Positions 54,041 to 63,502 of a stretch of 64,000 nucleotides of DNA are shown here, piece after piece (the first letter of the stretch is position 1; every line of letters starts with the position of its first letter). Below the pieces are notes generated by a model. The model was not told the DNA's origin, did no database searches, and saw nothing but the letters and a program-made list of their open reading frames with translations. The DNA is from Rheinheimera sp. 1928-s (GTDB lineage Bacteria > Pseudomonadota > Gammaproteobacteria > Enterobacterales > Alteromonadaceae): positions 249,746-313,745 of the forward strand of contig NZ_JARIXP010000002.1 of NCBI RefSeq assembly GCF_029269265.1. The letters are read 5' to 3'. The translations under genes were made by a program, and so were the position numbers.

Positions 54041-55444
54041 TTATAAAGGACTGACGGCTGGTGTGACAAAAGCCGGAATATGCCAACACTCTGCATCAGC
54101 AGCTGTTTTTACTGCCGTTGTTGCTGGCATATGCTGCGCTACTACCTGGTCGACAATAGCTGTAGCCATCAACGCCATCTGGTCAAAGTTATCTATGCCG
54201 TTATTGGCAAAACCTTTGCGGGTGCGGTGAATATTAAATTTGTCGGAGAAACTGCGCCCAAAAGCCTGTTCTACTCCAGATTTTCCCAGTATAAAACCAT
54301 AAAGCCCACCCCAGGTTGCAGCCGGATTATCCGAATCCCAGCCGGCTAATACTGCTATTTTTATTGTCTCCTGCATATCACCTTCACCATAAAACAAGCT
54401 GACCAAACTGGCGGCAAAGTTAATACCAGCTGCAAAACAGCCATTGCAATACAGTTTCTTGTTGGTAATTTCGTAACCATCTTTCGCTTCTAGCTGATAC
54501 CGCTGATACAGCTTGTCTCTGGCCTCTTCCCAGGGCATTCCGGACTGATACAAAGACCAGACATAATCAAACATCTTGGCCGGATACTGGTTTGATGGCA
54601 GCTCAGCGCGAGCCTGCTTAGCCATTCGCAGCAATTGCGGCTGTATAGCTATGGCTGGATCCACTGCAGCTGAGAGCGCATGCATCACCACATAAAAATT
54701 AGCGATATCGGCCGCTTCGCCATAAGCCGTGGTGCGTATAGGTAAATAGGCCAGTTTAGAGGCTATATCAGCACGGAAAGGCGCCAGAATGCCAAAGAGT
54801 TCAGTGGTCAGTTGGGCATCAATCATATCGTAATGCGGGTTATAAGCTGGCATACCGGTAAAGGGCGGCAAAATATTTTGCTGCATTAAATCAAAAGCTT
54901 GCTGATTCGATACCCATAAAAAGTTCTCAGCTTTGCCGTCGGCGGTTTTAAATGGTGTTTCTGTGTCTTTATAAATATGCGCCAGCCAGCCATCACGGAT
55001 TTGCTCTGCACTGAGTAACGGCTGTTTGCTGTCGTGCATCAGCTTCAGATAAATATACTCAATATCACTGTCATCATCCGAGCCCCAGACTTCATCTTTA
55101 TCTGCCACCACCCAATCAATAGTGTCCGATAAATTGCTGGGAATCCCCTGACCCCAGATACTGGGCTGGTCTTTTTTTTGCCAGTCCTCGCGGGTATAAA
55201 ACTGCCCTGCTGGTCCCTCGCCACCAATTTTATCCATTTCAGTGACCAAGCCAGTCCAGTTGGCAATACTCAGCCCCAGCCAGAACCCATGTACTTTATC
55301 GGCATAGTGCTGCTTATCCAGTGTATAAGTGCCTGTTGCAGCCGCCGGACACAAAGAGAGTTTCTGCTGCGCAGACACAGGCGAAGCCATCAACATAACA
55401 ACAAAAAACAACCCAGCAGCTATTCTGCATATAACAGACCTCAT
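54041..55444 (-). CDS. Exported ADP-ribosylglycohydrolase-family protein
   Basis: This 467-aa protein has a signal peptide (SVICRIAAGLFFVVMLMASPVSA, about 3-25) and an ADP-ribosylglycohydrolase (ARH/DraG) fold. Metal-binding acidic residues appear in WGSDDDSDIEYIYL (about 119-132) and in the C-terminal AGWDSDNPAATWGGLYGFIL (about 372-391), the family's DxD motif. Such enzymes remove ADP-ribose from proteins or nucleic acids. An exported member is uncommon, because ADP-ribosylation is mainly intracellular; the target could be extracellular ADP-ribosylated toxin substrates or a related N-glycoside. The proline-rich tail ends the protein past the domain. Confidence 0.82.
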   Translation of the reverse strand: MRSVICRIAAGLFFVVMLMASPVSAQQKLSLCPAAATGTYTLDKQHYADKVHGFWLGLSIANWTGLVTEMDKIGGEGPAGQFYTREDWQKKDQPSIWGQGIPSNLSDTIDWVVADKDEVWGSDDDSDIEYIYLKLMHDSKQPLLSAEQIRDGWLAHIYKDTETPFKTADGKAENFLWVSNQQAFDLMQQNILPPFTGMPAYNPHYDMIDAQLTTELFGILAPFRADIASKLAYLPIRTTAYGEAADIANFYVVMHALSAAVDPAIAIQPQLLRMAKQARAELPSNQYPAKMFDYVWSLYQSGMPWEEARDKLYQRYQLEAKDGYEITNKKLYCNGCFAAGINFAASLVSLFYGEGDMQETIKIAVLAGWDSDNPAATWGGLYGFILGKSGVEQAFGRSFSDKFNIHRTRKGFANNGIDNFDQMALMATAIVDQVVAQHMPATTAVKTAADAECWHIPAFVTPAVSPL

Positions 55445-55869
55445 ACCAGCCCCAATGAAAGCACTTACAATAACTCTGTTATCTGATGCCAGTGCCCGGC
55501 TGTCAAGCCTGGTGACAATTCAAGGTTGATAAGCTTGTGCCTGTGAGCGATGAAAAGGATCAAAAACCCCGGCACATCAGCGCATGAAAAAACTTCACTT
55601 ATCGAGTAAAAATAAATCACCCATAGCTAATATGCATAAATATGAGATTCATGTAGTTTAGATTTCATACTCACCTAAGAAAAAAAACAACAATACTGCA
55701 CAGATAAAGGGCTGAAACAAAATTTAAACAAAAATGGAGAAATGAATTTAATTTGTTAATTATTGAATATAAATTCATCATACAGTTTAAATGGCTATTG
55801 TTTTATGATTTTTTCTGTGTTTCCATCGGATGAAACACCAAAAAAACACGACCAATAGAGGTATTTTCC
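55445..55869. promoter_or_regulatory. AT-rich promoter region of the second TonB-receptor gene
   Basis: These 425 bases hold no gene. The left third has GC content like its neighbours; from about 55600 it is very AT-rich. An inverted pair GAATTTA/TAAATTC brackets 55745-55776 and TTTCCATCGGATGAAA near 55821-55836 is partly symmetric. An AGAGG ribosome site lies just before ATG 55870. No LacI-type or clear Fur site is seen. Confidence 0.45.
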
Positions 55870-58323
55870 ATGCAGTTTAAGCCCAGCCTGTTATCGCTGA
55901 CCATAGCTTCTGTTTTAGCAGCACCTGCTATTGCTGTAAAAGCAGAAGAGTTAGCAGCACAACAACAAGAAATTGAGGTGATTAATGTCACCGCAACCCG
56001 CCGCAGCGGAACAGTGCAGGAAGCACCTCTGAATATTACAGCTCTGGACAATGATGTCATCGCCCAGCAAAACATCAGCGAACTGGCAGATATTGCCCGC
56101 TGGGTACCAGGCTTAACCATTACTGATCAAGGCGGCCGTGAAGCCTCCCCTATTATTGTGCGTGGCTTAAATACCAACTCTTCAGGCCCTGGTTCTGACG
56201 GTGGCACAGTCTCTACTTATATTGGTGAACTGCCTGCTGCTGTGGATCTGAAACTGGTCGATGTGGAGCGGGTTGAAGTGTTAATTGGCCCTCAGGGGAC
56301 TCTGTATGGCGCTGGTACTTTGGGTGGCGCTATCCGTTACATTCTGAATAAACCCGAAACTGACGTCACCAGCGCCAGCATCTTTGGCGATTTATCATCG
56401 ACAAAAGAAAGTGACAGCTTAGGCAAACAAGGTGGTTTTATTGTCAACCTGCCGCTGATTGACGATACATTGGCCTTGCGTGCTTCTCTGAATTATCTGA
56501 ACGATCCAGGTTACATAGATTACAACTATCTGGTGCGTGAACCTGGGGTATCACTGACCGATCCGGATTGGAGTGACAGTGCTGAAGTCGCTGAAAACAC
56601 CTACCGTAAAGCGGACGCCAATGGTGAACAAACCACCACTGGCCGTATAGCTTTGCGCTGGACGCCAAATGACTGGCTAGACAGCACATTAAATTACTAC
56701 TTTCAGAACGAAAAAATTGAAGGCCGTGGTATTACTCATTACGACTCTCTGGGTGAACCTAATCCGCTGAAACCATTAGTTGGCAAATATGAATCAGCCT
56801 ACCGCTATGAAGAACCAAACGATATTGATAACTCACTGTTAAGCCTGGAAGTCAGTGCCGACTTAGGTTTTGCCGAGCTGGTATCTGCTACGGGTTTAGC
56901 CAAAGCTGAAGAGCACGGCCAACGTGATCAAACCGACTTACTGATCCGTCTGAATTATGGTTATGAAGAGTTTCCGGCCTTCTCCGCTTTTACCCGCGAA
57001 GATGAAGAAGAGGAAGTATTCACTCAGGAACTGCGCTTAGTCTCCACAGGTGACAGTGACTGGAACTGGATTGTGGGTGCGTTTTATAACAAGTCAGAAT
57101 TTGAAGGCTACAGCAGAGAGTTTACCCCAGGTTTTGATCAATACGCTCTGACTGAGTGGGAAACTGGCGGTAACCCACGTCCTGACGCTTTAGAATATAT
57201 TTCTGTCGACGACACCACTGTCACTGAAAAAGCAATTTTTGGTGAACTGGGTTATCAGATGACAGAACAATTGGCTTTTACTGTCGGCGCTCGTTTTTAT
57301 GACTACGATGTAAAGTCCCAGTCCGCGACCGACTTGCCGCTATATAACTCCGTCTTTGAGGGAGAACCATCAGACGCGATTAATCTGGTTTTCGAACCAG
57401 CCAATGCAGGTGACAGCGGTAACTTACTGAAATTTAATACCAACTATAAATTCACTCCGGATGTCATGGGCTATTTTACCGTTAGTGAAGGTTTCCGTAT
57501 TGGTGGTTCTAACGGCGTGAGACCGTGCCCGGATCCGCTACCAGACAGACCTGAGATATGTGCTTTGCCAAACGAGCGCATTTTCACACCAGACACCACG
57601 ACTAACTACGAGCTGGGTTTTAAAAGCAGTTGGTTTAAAAACAAACTGCACTTTAATGCAGCAGTATTTAATGTGGATTGGGAAGATGCTCAGGTTTCAG
57701 GTGCAACAGTCAATGGTCAGCAACCTATTGTCACCAACGCGGCGTCCGCCAATTCCAGGGGTGTTGAAATTTCAGCCCGGGCTATTTTACCCAATGGTAT
57801 CAGCACTTACGCCACCTACGCTTACACCAAAGCAGAACTGACCAGCGATGCGCCATTCCTGTTTGCGGTTGTGGACGATCAAGGCACTGAGATACAAGAT
57901 TTTTATGACGGTAAAGACGGTGACAGACTGCCGGGTTCACCTGAACACCAGTTCTCTTTGGGCCTGAACTATCAGACCGAAATTCTGGATGGTAAACAGT
58001 TGGATCTGACCTACGGTTTAACCTACCAAAGTGATGTGATTTCCAAAGTGGGTTTAAGAGCTGACGGTGAAACCTTGCCAGCCTATAGCCTCAGCAACGT
58101 CGCAGCCAAACTGGCTGACGACAGTTGGTCTGTTACCTTCTATGTCGATAACCTGTTTGATAAATATGCCTTTACTTCAGTCCGCCGTGATAAAGGCGAC
58201 ATTGGTCTGGCGACTTATCCAGAGATGAATGCAAATGATCCGGCACTGCAACGTAACTACGGTCATTTCATTTTGACGCCAATGACGGTGGGCATGAAGT
58301 TTAACTATCAGTTTGAGATCTAA
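55870..58323 (+). CDS. TonB-dependent receptor
   Basis: This is an 817-aa outer-membrane receptor. The signal peptide ends near VKA (about 25). A TonB-box-like EIEVINVTATRR (about 35-46) precedes the plug (about 50-170) with PIIVRGLNTNSS, LVDVERVEVLIGPQGTLYG and TLGGAIRYILNKP, the classical plug signatures. The barrel follows and ends FNYQFEI. The plug motifs fit the FecA/BtuB-like Pfam plug group that also takes small organics, so the ligand is open. It is followed by a TPR-sulfotransferase gene behind a terminator, a recurring neighbour in marine gammaproteobacteria (from memory). Confidence 0.9.
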   Translation: MQFKPSLLSLTIASVLAAPAIAVKAEELAAQQQEIEVINVTATRRSGTVQEAPLNITALDNDVIAQQNISELADIARWVPGLTITDQGGREASPIIVRGLNTNSSGPGSDGGTVSTYIGELPAAVDLKLVDVERVEVLIGPQGTLYGAGTLGGAIRYILNKPETDVTSASIFGDLSSTKESDSLGKQGGFIVNLPLIDDTLALRASLNYLNDPGYIDYNYLVREPGVSLTDPDWSDSAEVAENTYRKADANGEQTTTGRIALRWTPNDWLDSTLNYYFQNEKIEGRGITHYDSLGEPNPLKPLVGKYESAYRYEEPNDIDNSLLSLEVSADLGFAELVSATGLAKAEEHGQRDQTDLLIRLNYGYEEFPAFSAFTREDEEEEVFTQELRLVSTGDSDWNWIVGAFYNKSEFEGYSREFTPGFDQYALTEWETGGNPRPDALEYISVDDTTVTEKAIFGELGYQMTEQLAFTVGARFYDYDVKSQSATDLPLYNSVFEGEPSDAINLVFEPANAGDSGNLLKFNTNYKFTPDVMGYFTVSEGFRIGGSNGVRPCPDPLPDRPEICALPNERIFTPDTTTNYELGFKSSWFKNKLHFNAAVFNVDWEDAQVSGATVNGQQPIVTNAASANSRGVEISARAILPNGISTYATYAYTKAELTSDAPFLFAVVDDQGTEIQDFYDGKDGDRLPGSPEHQFSLGLNYQTEILDGKQLDLTYGLTYQSDVISKVGLRADGETLPAYSLSNVAAKLADDSWSVTFYVDNLFDKYAFTSVRRDKGDIGLATYPEMNANDPALQRNYGHFILTPMTVGMKFNYQFEI

Positions 58324-58352
58324 GCTCAGTTGAGGTAAAACTGTTTTTTCTG

Positions 58353-58378
58353 AAGGGCACTGACTGTGCCCTTATTTT
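58353..58378 (+). terminator. Intrinsic terminator after the second receptor gene
   Basis: AAGGGCAC (58353-58360) pairs with GTGCCCTT (58366-58373), followed by ATTTTT. It leaves only partial read-through to the sulfotransferase gene 12 bases further on. Confidence 0.8.
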
Positions 58379-58389
58379 TCCGGAATAGT

Positions 58390-59970
58390 ATGACTCTACA
58401 ACTCGCTCCTGCTTTACGCCAACAACACCAGCACGCCATGCAACTGCTCCAGCAACGCCGTTTTAAAGAAGCGCATGCCTGTTTAGCCCAGTTGCTGGAA
58501 CATCAGCCCGATCATGCTGACAGTTACTTTTTATTAGGGGTGATTAACCTTGAATATGGTCAGGTGCAGAAGTCTGTTCGTTTAATGGAAAAAGCCGTTA
58601 GCCTGCATGCGAAAGATGAGTATCTGGCTCATTTAGCCAAAGGCTACAGCCTGACAGGCGCTTTAGAAAAAGCCAAAGCCATAGCCGAAGCTTTGCCTGC
58701 AGAGCAAATTCAGCAGGCTTTAACTTTAGATACCTTAGGCGTAGCGTTAAGCCGGGTAGGTTTACATCAACTGGCGTTAAGCTATTTTCAACATGCGGTT
58801 CGTTTGCAACAAAACAAAGCCAGCTATTTATACAACCTTGGCGTGTCATTGAAGTTTGTTGGTGACTTTCCTTCAGCCAAAGCCGCTTTTGAACAGGCTT
58901 TGCAGCTCGAGCCCACTTATTATCAGGCTCATTATGCAATGAGTGATTTGGCCATGACCTCAGATCCACAGACCAGGATCAATGAGTTACAACAGGTTAA
59001 AACCAGACTGCATTCGGCTGATGCTTTATTGCATATAGGCCATGCATTGGCCAAAGAATACGAAGCCATACACAACTACCCGGCCGCTATGGCAGAGTTG
59101 GCACAGGCCAAACACTACAAATCTCAGACTCTGAATTATCAGGTCGAAGAGGATTTAGCCTTGTTTGCTGCCGCCACTCAGCATGCGGTCAGCCCTGTAC
59201 TCAGTACCGCAGGCTGTCCAAGCCGCGAGCCCATTTTTATTCTCGGTATGCCCCGTTCAGGCACTACCTTAGTGGAACGTATTTTAAGCAGTCACAGCGA
59301 CGTATTATCAGCAGGTGAATTGCAGGATTTTGGTTTAGCGGTCAAAGAACTGACAGCAACACCCAGTGATAAAGTAGTGGATGTAGAGACCTTAAACGCG
59401 GCTTATGCGCTGGATTTTAACGCTTTAGGCGAACGTTATCTTGAGCGCAGCAGAGTGGTGACTGGCAGCAAGCCACGTTTTATCGACAAACTGCCGTTTA
59501 ACTTTTTTTATATCGATTTGATACGCCGTGCCCTGCCCAATGCCAAAATTATCTGCATGATGCGTCACCCGATGGACACCTGCCTTGGTAACTACAGAGC
59601 ACTGTTTTCCCTCGGCAGTCCTTATTACCGTTATGCCTTTAATCTAAAACACACCGCACATTTTTATACCGCTTTCCACCAACTGGCTTTGTTCTGGCAA
59701 CAGCAAAATTTGCCGAATTTCAGACTGCAAAGTTATGAGGCGCTGGTGCAAAACCCAGAACAACAGATTGCTGAATTACTTGAATTTTGTGATCTGGACT
59801 GGCAACAAGCTTGTTTACATAGCGAACTGAATCAGGCCCCAGTGTCTACCGCCTCCAAAGTTCAGGTGCGTGAGCCTGTGAATACAAAATCTGTCGGGCG
59901 CTGGCAGAAGTATCAGCCTATGCTGGAGCCTTTGTTGCAGCAGCTGAAAGCCGCAGGTATAGCGCTATAG
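58390..59970 (+). CDS. TPR-repeat sulfotransferase
   Basis: This 526-aa protein has an N-terminal tetratricopeptide region (about 10-250; repeats such as ADSYFLLGVINLEYGQ and ASYLYNLGVSLKFVGD). A PAPS-dependent sulfotransferase domain follows (about 275-520). The 5'-phosphosulfate loop reads FILGMPRSGTTLVERIL (about 285-301) and the 3'-phosphate site MMRHPMDTCLGNY (about 390-402). It would move sulfate from PAPS to a protein, peptide or glycan held by the TPR part, in the cytoplasm. ATG 58390 has GGA 5 bases upstream. An upstream GTG lies inside the terminator stem and is rejected. Confidence 0.88.
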   Translation: MTLQLAPALRQQHQHAMQLLQQRRFKEAHACLAQLLEHQPDHADSYFLLGVINLEYGQVQKSVRLMEKAVSLHAKDEYLAHLAKGYSLTGALEKAKAIAEALPAEQIQQALTLDTLGVALSRVGLHQLALSYFQHAVRLQQNKASYLYNLGVSLKFVGDFPSAKAAFEQALQLEPTYYQAHYAMSDLAMTSDPQTRINELQQVKTRLHSADALLHIGHALAKEYEAIHNYPAAMAELAQAKHYKSQTLNYQVEEDLALFAAATQHAVSPVLSTAGCPSREPIFILGMPRSGTTLVERILSSHSDVLSAGELQDFGLAVKELTATPSDKVVDVETLNAAYALDFNALGERYLERSRVVTGSKPRFIDKLPFNFFYIDLIRRALPNAKIICMMRHPMDTCLGNYRALFSLGSPYYRYAFNLKHTAHFYTAFHQLALFWQQQNLPNFRLQSYEALVQNPEQQIAELLEFCDLDWQQACLHSELNQAPVSTASKVQVREPVNTKSVGRWQKYQPMLEPLLQQLKAAGIAL

Positions 59971-59981
59971 AGCCTGCTGTC

Positions 59982-60686
59982 TTAGCGCCTCATTTCAGCC
60001 AGCAGATAAAAGTACCTGCCTTGTTCGTTACTGTCCTGAAATGCATAAGAGCTGCTATAACGCCACCAGCTTTGCGTTTGCATCGCGTTGTAAACAACAA
60101 TAAAGCGCTCTGGCTCGTATTCATAACCACGAATTTCACAGATACTGGTTTTGCAGGATACTGAACTCAGCTCTACCTGACTGGCATGCTCGTGAGTGGC
60201 AAAATGGTCGGCTATTTTTAGCTCCATCTGATAAGCCCATTCGCTGTCTATGTCTTCCAGTTGATGCTGATTCAGATAATCAATAGCCTGGCCTGCTTGT
60301 TTTGCCATCAGGCTGGCAAAAGGTTCGGGTAAAAAGGAACTGGCGTGCTCAGGCTTGATAGCGGTCTCGGCAGCATCGGTGTTTTGCTCAGGTTCTTCAG
60401 TTTCAGATACTAAGTTTTGCTGTAAAGACTGCTGAGCCAACTCCTGCCTTTGATCCCGTGCAGATAATTGCTGTTCTAGATCTATGATCCTCTGCTGCAG
60501 TTGCTCCAGCCTTGTCGCATCTGCCGGAATCGACGCTTGAACCTGGGGCTCTGGCAATTCGGGCTCTACATTTTCCTGCGAAATCGAATTGGCAAGCTGC
60601 CGATTACTGCTATTTAGTTGCAAGCCGGCAAACAGACCCACAACAAATACCACTGCAGACACCATCAGAACATGGGTTGTTTTCAC
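59982..60686 (-). CDS. Membrane-anchored coiled-coil protein of unknown function
   Basis: I do not recognise this 234-aa protein. A single N-terminal membrane span (about 5-22) is followed by an acidic/proline linker and a coiled coil (about 60-90, ATRLEQLQQRIIDLEQQLSA). A compact periplasmic C-terminal domain (about 118-234) contains CKTSIC, a likely disulfide pair. The start is the GTG at 60686 because AGGAG lies 5 bases before it. It lies between a sulfotransferase gene (convergent) and the amidohydrolase gene (same strand, 68 bases upstream). Confidence 0.6.
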   Translation of the reverse strand: MKTTHVLMVSAVVFVVGLFAGLQLNSSNRQLANSISQENVEPELPEPQVQASIPADATRLEQLQQRIIDLEQQLSARDQRQELAQQSLQQNLVSETEEPEQNTDAAETAIKPEHASSFLPEPFASLMAKQAGQAIDYLNQHQLEDIDSEWAYQMELKIADHFATHEHASQVELSSVSCKTSICEIRGYEYEPERFIVVYNAMQTQSWWRYSSSYAFQDSNEQGRYFYLLAEMRR

Positions 60687-60760
60687 TTTCACTCCTGCTG
60701 AAAATTCCTTTTACAGAACCAGATTAACAGCAAGAGCACAAAAAACCAAAGCGATAGTCT

Positions 60761-62293
60761 TTATGGGTATTGAGTTGCCGACAATAAAGAGCGTTCCACT
60801 GCTTTGCCTTTAAGGATTACCCACTCTATTTCATCATAAGCTTGCACATTCTGCAGTGGGTTGCTATTGAGCAATAACAAATCAGCATCCAGCCCAACCG
60901 CTACCAGACCAATCTGATGATCCATGCCTAAAGCTTTGGCATTGCCACTGGTCATGGCGCTGAACAGCTGCGATAAACTCAAACCAGTGTCCAGCCAGCG
61001 ATCCATTTCCCAGCGACCATTGATGCCTGGAAACTGACTATAAAAAGGACCACTTGGCGTATCGCTGCCAAACTGCAACAAAGCACCTCGCTGCTTTAAA
61101 TCTGCAGTCATTTTTTTTACTGTATTCAGAGGTTGCTGATAAGCCTGCGTGATCTGTTGATACAGCTGTGCTGGATTTTTCGCTGGCGCAAAGTTGCCAG
61201 CCAGCTCTCTGTTCATCCACTGCCCTGCTTCGGTTTGATACCATTGGATCAGTGACTTAGGCATTGCATGCTGCACTTGTGGACTTTGAAAAAATGCTGG
61301 GTTCAATAATTCCTGCTCACCATAAAGCACCTGAATGGTAGGCTGAACCGCTATACCAGCTTTCACTAGTTGGTCGGCAATCTGATCCAATTTGCTGTGA
61401 TTATGTTCTGGCTTTGCACCTTTATGGGTATGCCATAACCCATGCACCAAAGTATTCACTCCGCTGTCCAGCGCAAACTCATAAGCGGCCTGCGAATTAC
61501 CATGCAAAAACACTGGCAGCCCTTGTTGTTTAGCCTGTGTCACTACGGCTTTCATCAGCTCGATGGACGGCACAGGTAAGTTACGTTGTGCGCCAAAACC
61601 TGTTTCATAAAATACCTTGATACAACGGGCACCCTGCTGTTTGGCTATAGCCACCACAGCCTGTGGGCTATGCTCTTCCTTGTTAAAACTGGCCGGATAT
61701 ACATCAGGCTGAGCCGGGTCATACAGCATGAATTGACTGCCTTTTAGCTGAAACTGGCCTTCTTTACCAAAAAACACTGCCGGATAACCATTAGGGATCA
61801 CCACTGGCGCACAAAAATACGCTTTTGGACCTGCAGGCACGCTGTTCCAGCTGGCAATAAAGTTCGCATCCCCAGTTAAATCCAGCACAGTAGTAAAACC
61901 AAAATAAGCATAACTGCGTGGCATCTGGGCTCTGGCTTGTTGCAGCATAGACTCATCTTTTGCGTCATGGCCCTTGTAGCCAGGCACACCATCTAGGTGC
62001 ACATGGCTGTCGATTAACCCAGGGATCAGATACTTACCAGTCGCATCAATCTGCCTGTCAGCTTGTCCAAGCTCTGTGCCTATAGCCTTAATTTTTCCGT
62101 TAGTAATCAGCACATCCTGCGCAGCTGAAGCTTGTGGGTGATTGCCAGTGATGCCGTCACTAACACCGTCACTTATAACGCGGACATTACGGATCAGCAA
62201 AGACTCAGCCTGCGCAGGTGCAATGACCATCAGCAAGGTCAAAGCGCTGATACTGGCAAAACGGCTTTTGGTAGAAATTAAAGAGTGGCGCAT
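60761..62293 (-). CDS. Exported amidohydrolase-family protein
   Basis: This 510-aa metal-dependent hydrolase has a signal peptide ending near AQA (about 29). The first metal-site histidines are in IPGLIDSHVHLDGV (about 92-105), the carboxylated-Lys region is in RCIKVFYETG (about 223), and later His/Asp ligands are in FLHGNS, HGLWHTHKG and FGSDTPSGP (about 413-421). The group includes imidazolonepropionase-like, prolidase-like and organophosphate-acid enzymes; the substrate is unclear. It is not obviously in an operon. The AraC regulator divergent to it may control it. Confidence 0.87.
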   Translation of the reverse strand: MRHSLISTKSRFASISALTLLMVIAPAQAESLLIRNVRVISDGVSDGITGNHPQASAAQDVLITNGKIKAIGTELGQADRQIDATGKYLIPGLIDSHVHLDGVPGYKGHDAKDESMLQQARAQMPRSYAYFGFTTVLDLTGDANFIASWNSVPAGPKAYFCAPVVIPNGYPAVFFGKEGQFQLKGSQFMLYDPAQPDVYPASFNKEEHSPQAVVAIAKQQGARCIKVFYETGFGAQRNLPVPSIELMKAVVTQAKQQGLPVFLHGNSQAAYEFALDSGVNTLVHGLWHTHKGAKPEHNHSKLDQIADQLVKAGIAVQPTIQVLYGEQELLNPAFFQSPQVQHAMPKSLIQWYQTEAGQWMNRELAGNFAPAKNPAQLYQQITQAYQQPLNTVKKMTADLKQRGALLQFGSDTPSGPFYSQFPGINGRWEMDRWLDTGLSLSQLFSAMTSGNAKALGMDHQIGLVAVGLDADLLLLNSNPLQNVQAYDEIEWVILKGKAVERSLLSATQYP

Positions 62294-62440
62294 AAAAGTT
62301 TCCTGTTGTGATGAACTGCCAGCGACTTTGTACTTTTTGGTCCTTGTGCTCGACTCAAAACAGGATCGAGGTCTTAAAAAACAGGTTTCAGGTCGCCTTA
62401 ACCAGGGCTATGATGAGGCATAATTTAAAAGGCAGATCAG

Positions 62441-63490
62441 ATGCTTAGTTACATTACCTATATTCAGTTCGCTAATACTTTGCTTTGCCTGTTGTTAGCA
62501 GCGCAATTCTTGTTTATGACAGCTTTGCGGCCCTGGCCTAAACGTCTGCTTGGTGTTAGCTATCTGCTGTATGCCCATCAAAGTATTGTGCTGATTGCTG
62601 TGCTGCATGGACAAGCCGGTGCTTTAGGTTTGCTTCGGCCTTTGGTGGCTATGTGGCTTGGGCCTTTGTTGTATCTGTATTTTTGTCTGGTGCAAAAACC
62701 TGATGCTCAACTGCGCTGGTCTGATGTTTTGCACTTTGTCGCCGGAACTCTAGTGTTTGTGATACTGCTCAGCAGCCCAATGCTGATGAATGGCATAGAC
62801 TTCGCCATCATGGCCAGTTTTATTTTGTATTTCCTGTTAATAGCTTTTCGGATGCGACAAGGAAAACAAGCCTTGCGCCATCTGGGCACTTTGGCCTCCC
62901 CTGCTTATCGCTGGTTAGCTTGTCTGATGCTGATTGCACTGATCAATATTGGCTGTGAAATAGCTGTGGTTCAGGAAATTCAGGCTGGAGTGAAACTGCA
63001 GGACTCGGTGGCACTTTTTATTTCGGGTTGCGCCTTTTTTCTGCTAAATATCGCCACTTTGCTGGCCGCTTTACAGCGCAGCAACTGGCTGGAATGGATG
63101 TATCAGCTTGGCTCACAACCTGAACAAAAAAGCCTAACACCAGAAGAGCAACAACGTGCCGCTGACATCATGCAACGCTTTGAGCAACTGGTGATTAAAG
63201 AGCAGCTGTATAAACAGGAATTTGGCATTACTTTGCCGCAAGCCGCCAAAAAACTGCAGTTACCAGCCCGTCAGTTGTCTACTGCCATTAATCAGCTGTA
63301 CGGCCAGAGTTATTCGGTCTATCTGAATGATCAACGCATCCATGAGGCCAAACGTTTATTGCTGGCTGAACCTGACATGCCAGTGATTGAAGTGATGCAA
63401 CAGGCCGGATTCAGCAGCAAATCTAACTTTAATAAGGAGTTTTTACGGGTTGTCGGTTTATCACCTTCAGCCTTTAGGCAGATCAACTAA
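62441..63490 (+). CDS. Membrane-integral AraC-family regulator
   Basis: The 349-aa protein has six to seven membrane spans in its first 215 residues and an AraC-type DNA-binding domain at about 245-345. The first helix-turn-helix is ITLPQAAKKLQLPARQLSTAIN; the second contains VIEVMQQAGFSSKSNFNKEFLRVVGLSPSAFR (about 315-346). Binding DNA from the membrane is rarer than the soluble AraC form. The stimulus should be in the membrane or periplasm. The gene is divergent from the amidohydrolase gene, its likely target. ATG 62441 follows a weak site. Confidence 0.87.
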   Translation: MLSYITYIQFANTLLCLLLAAQFLFMTALRPWPKRLLGVSYLLYAHQSIVLIAVLHGQAGALGLLRPLVAMWLGPLLYLYFCLVQKPDAQLRWSDVLHFVAGTLVFVILLSSPMLMNGIDFAIMASFILYFLLIAFRMRQGKQALRHLGTLASPAYRWLACLMLIALINIGCEIAVVQEIQAGVKLQDSVALFISGCAFFLLNIATLLAALQRSNWLEWMYQLGSQPEQKSLTPEEQQRAADIMQRFEQLVIKEQLYKQEFGITLPQAAKKLQLPARQLSTAINQLYGQSYSVYLNDQRIHEAKRLLLAEPDMPVIEVMQQAGFSSKSNFNKEFLRVVGLSPSAFRQIN

Positions 63491-63502
63491 CCAGGCAGAG
63501 TT

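Noticed and set aside
58366..58389. GTG start of the TPR-sulfotransferase
   Set aside because: It falls inside the terminator stem; ATG 58390 is the better start.
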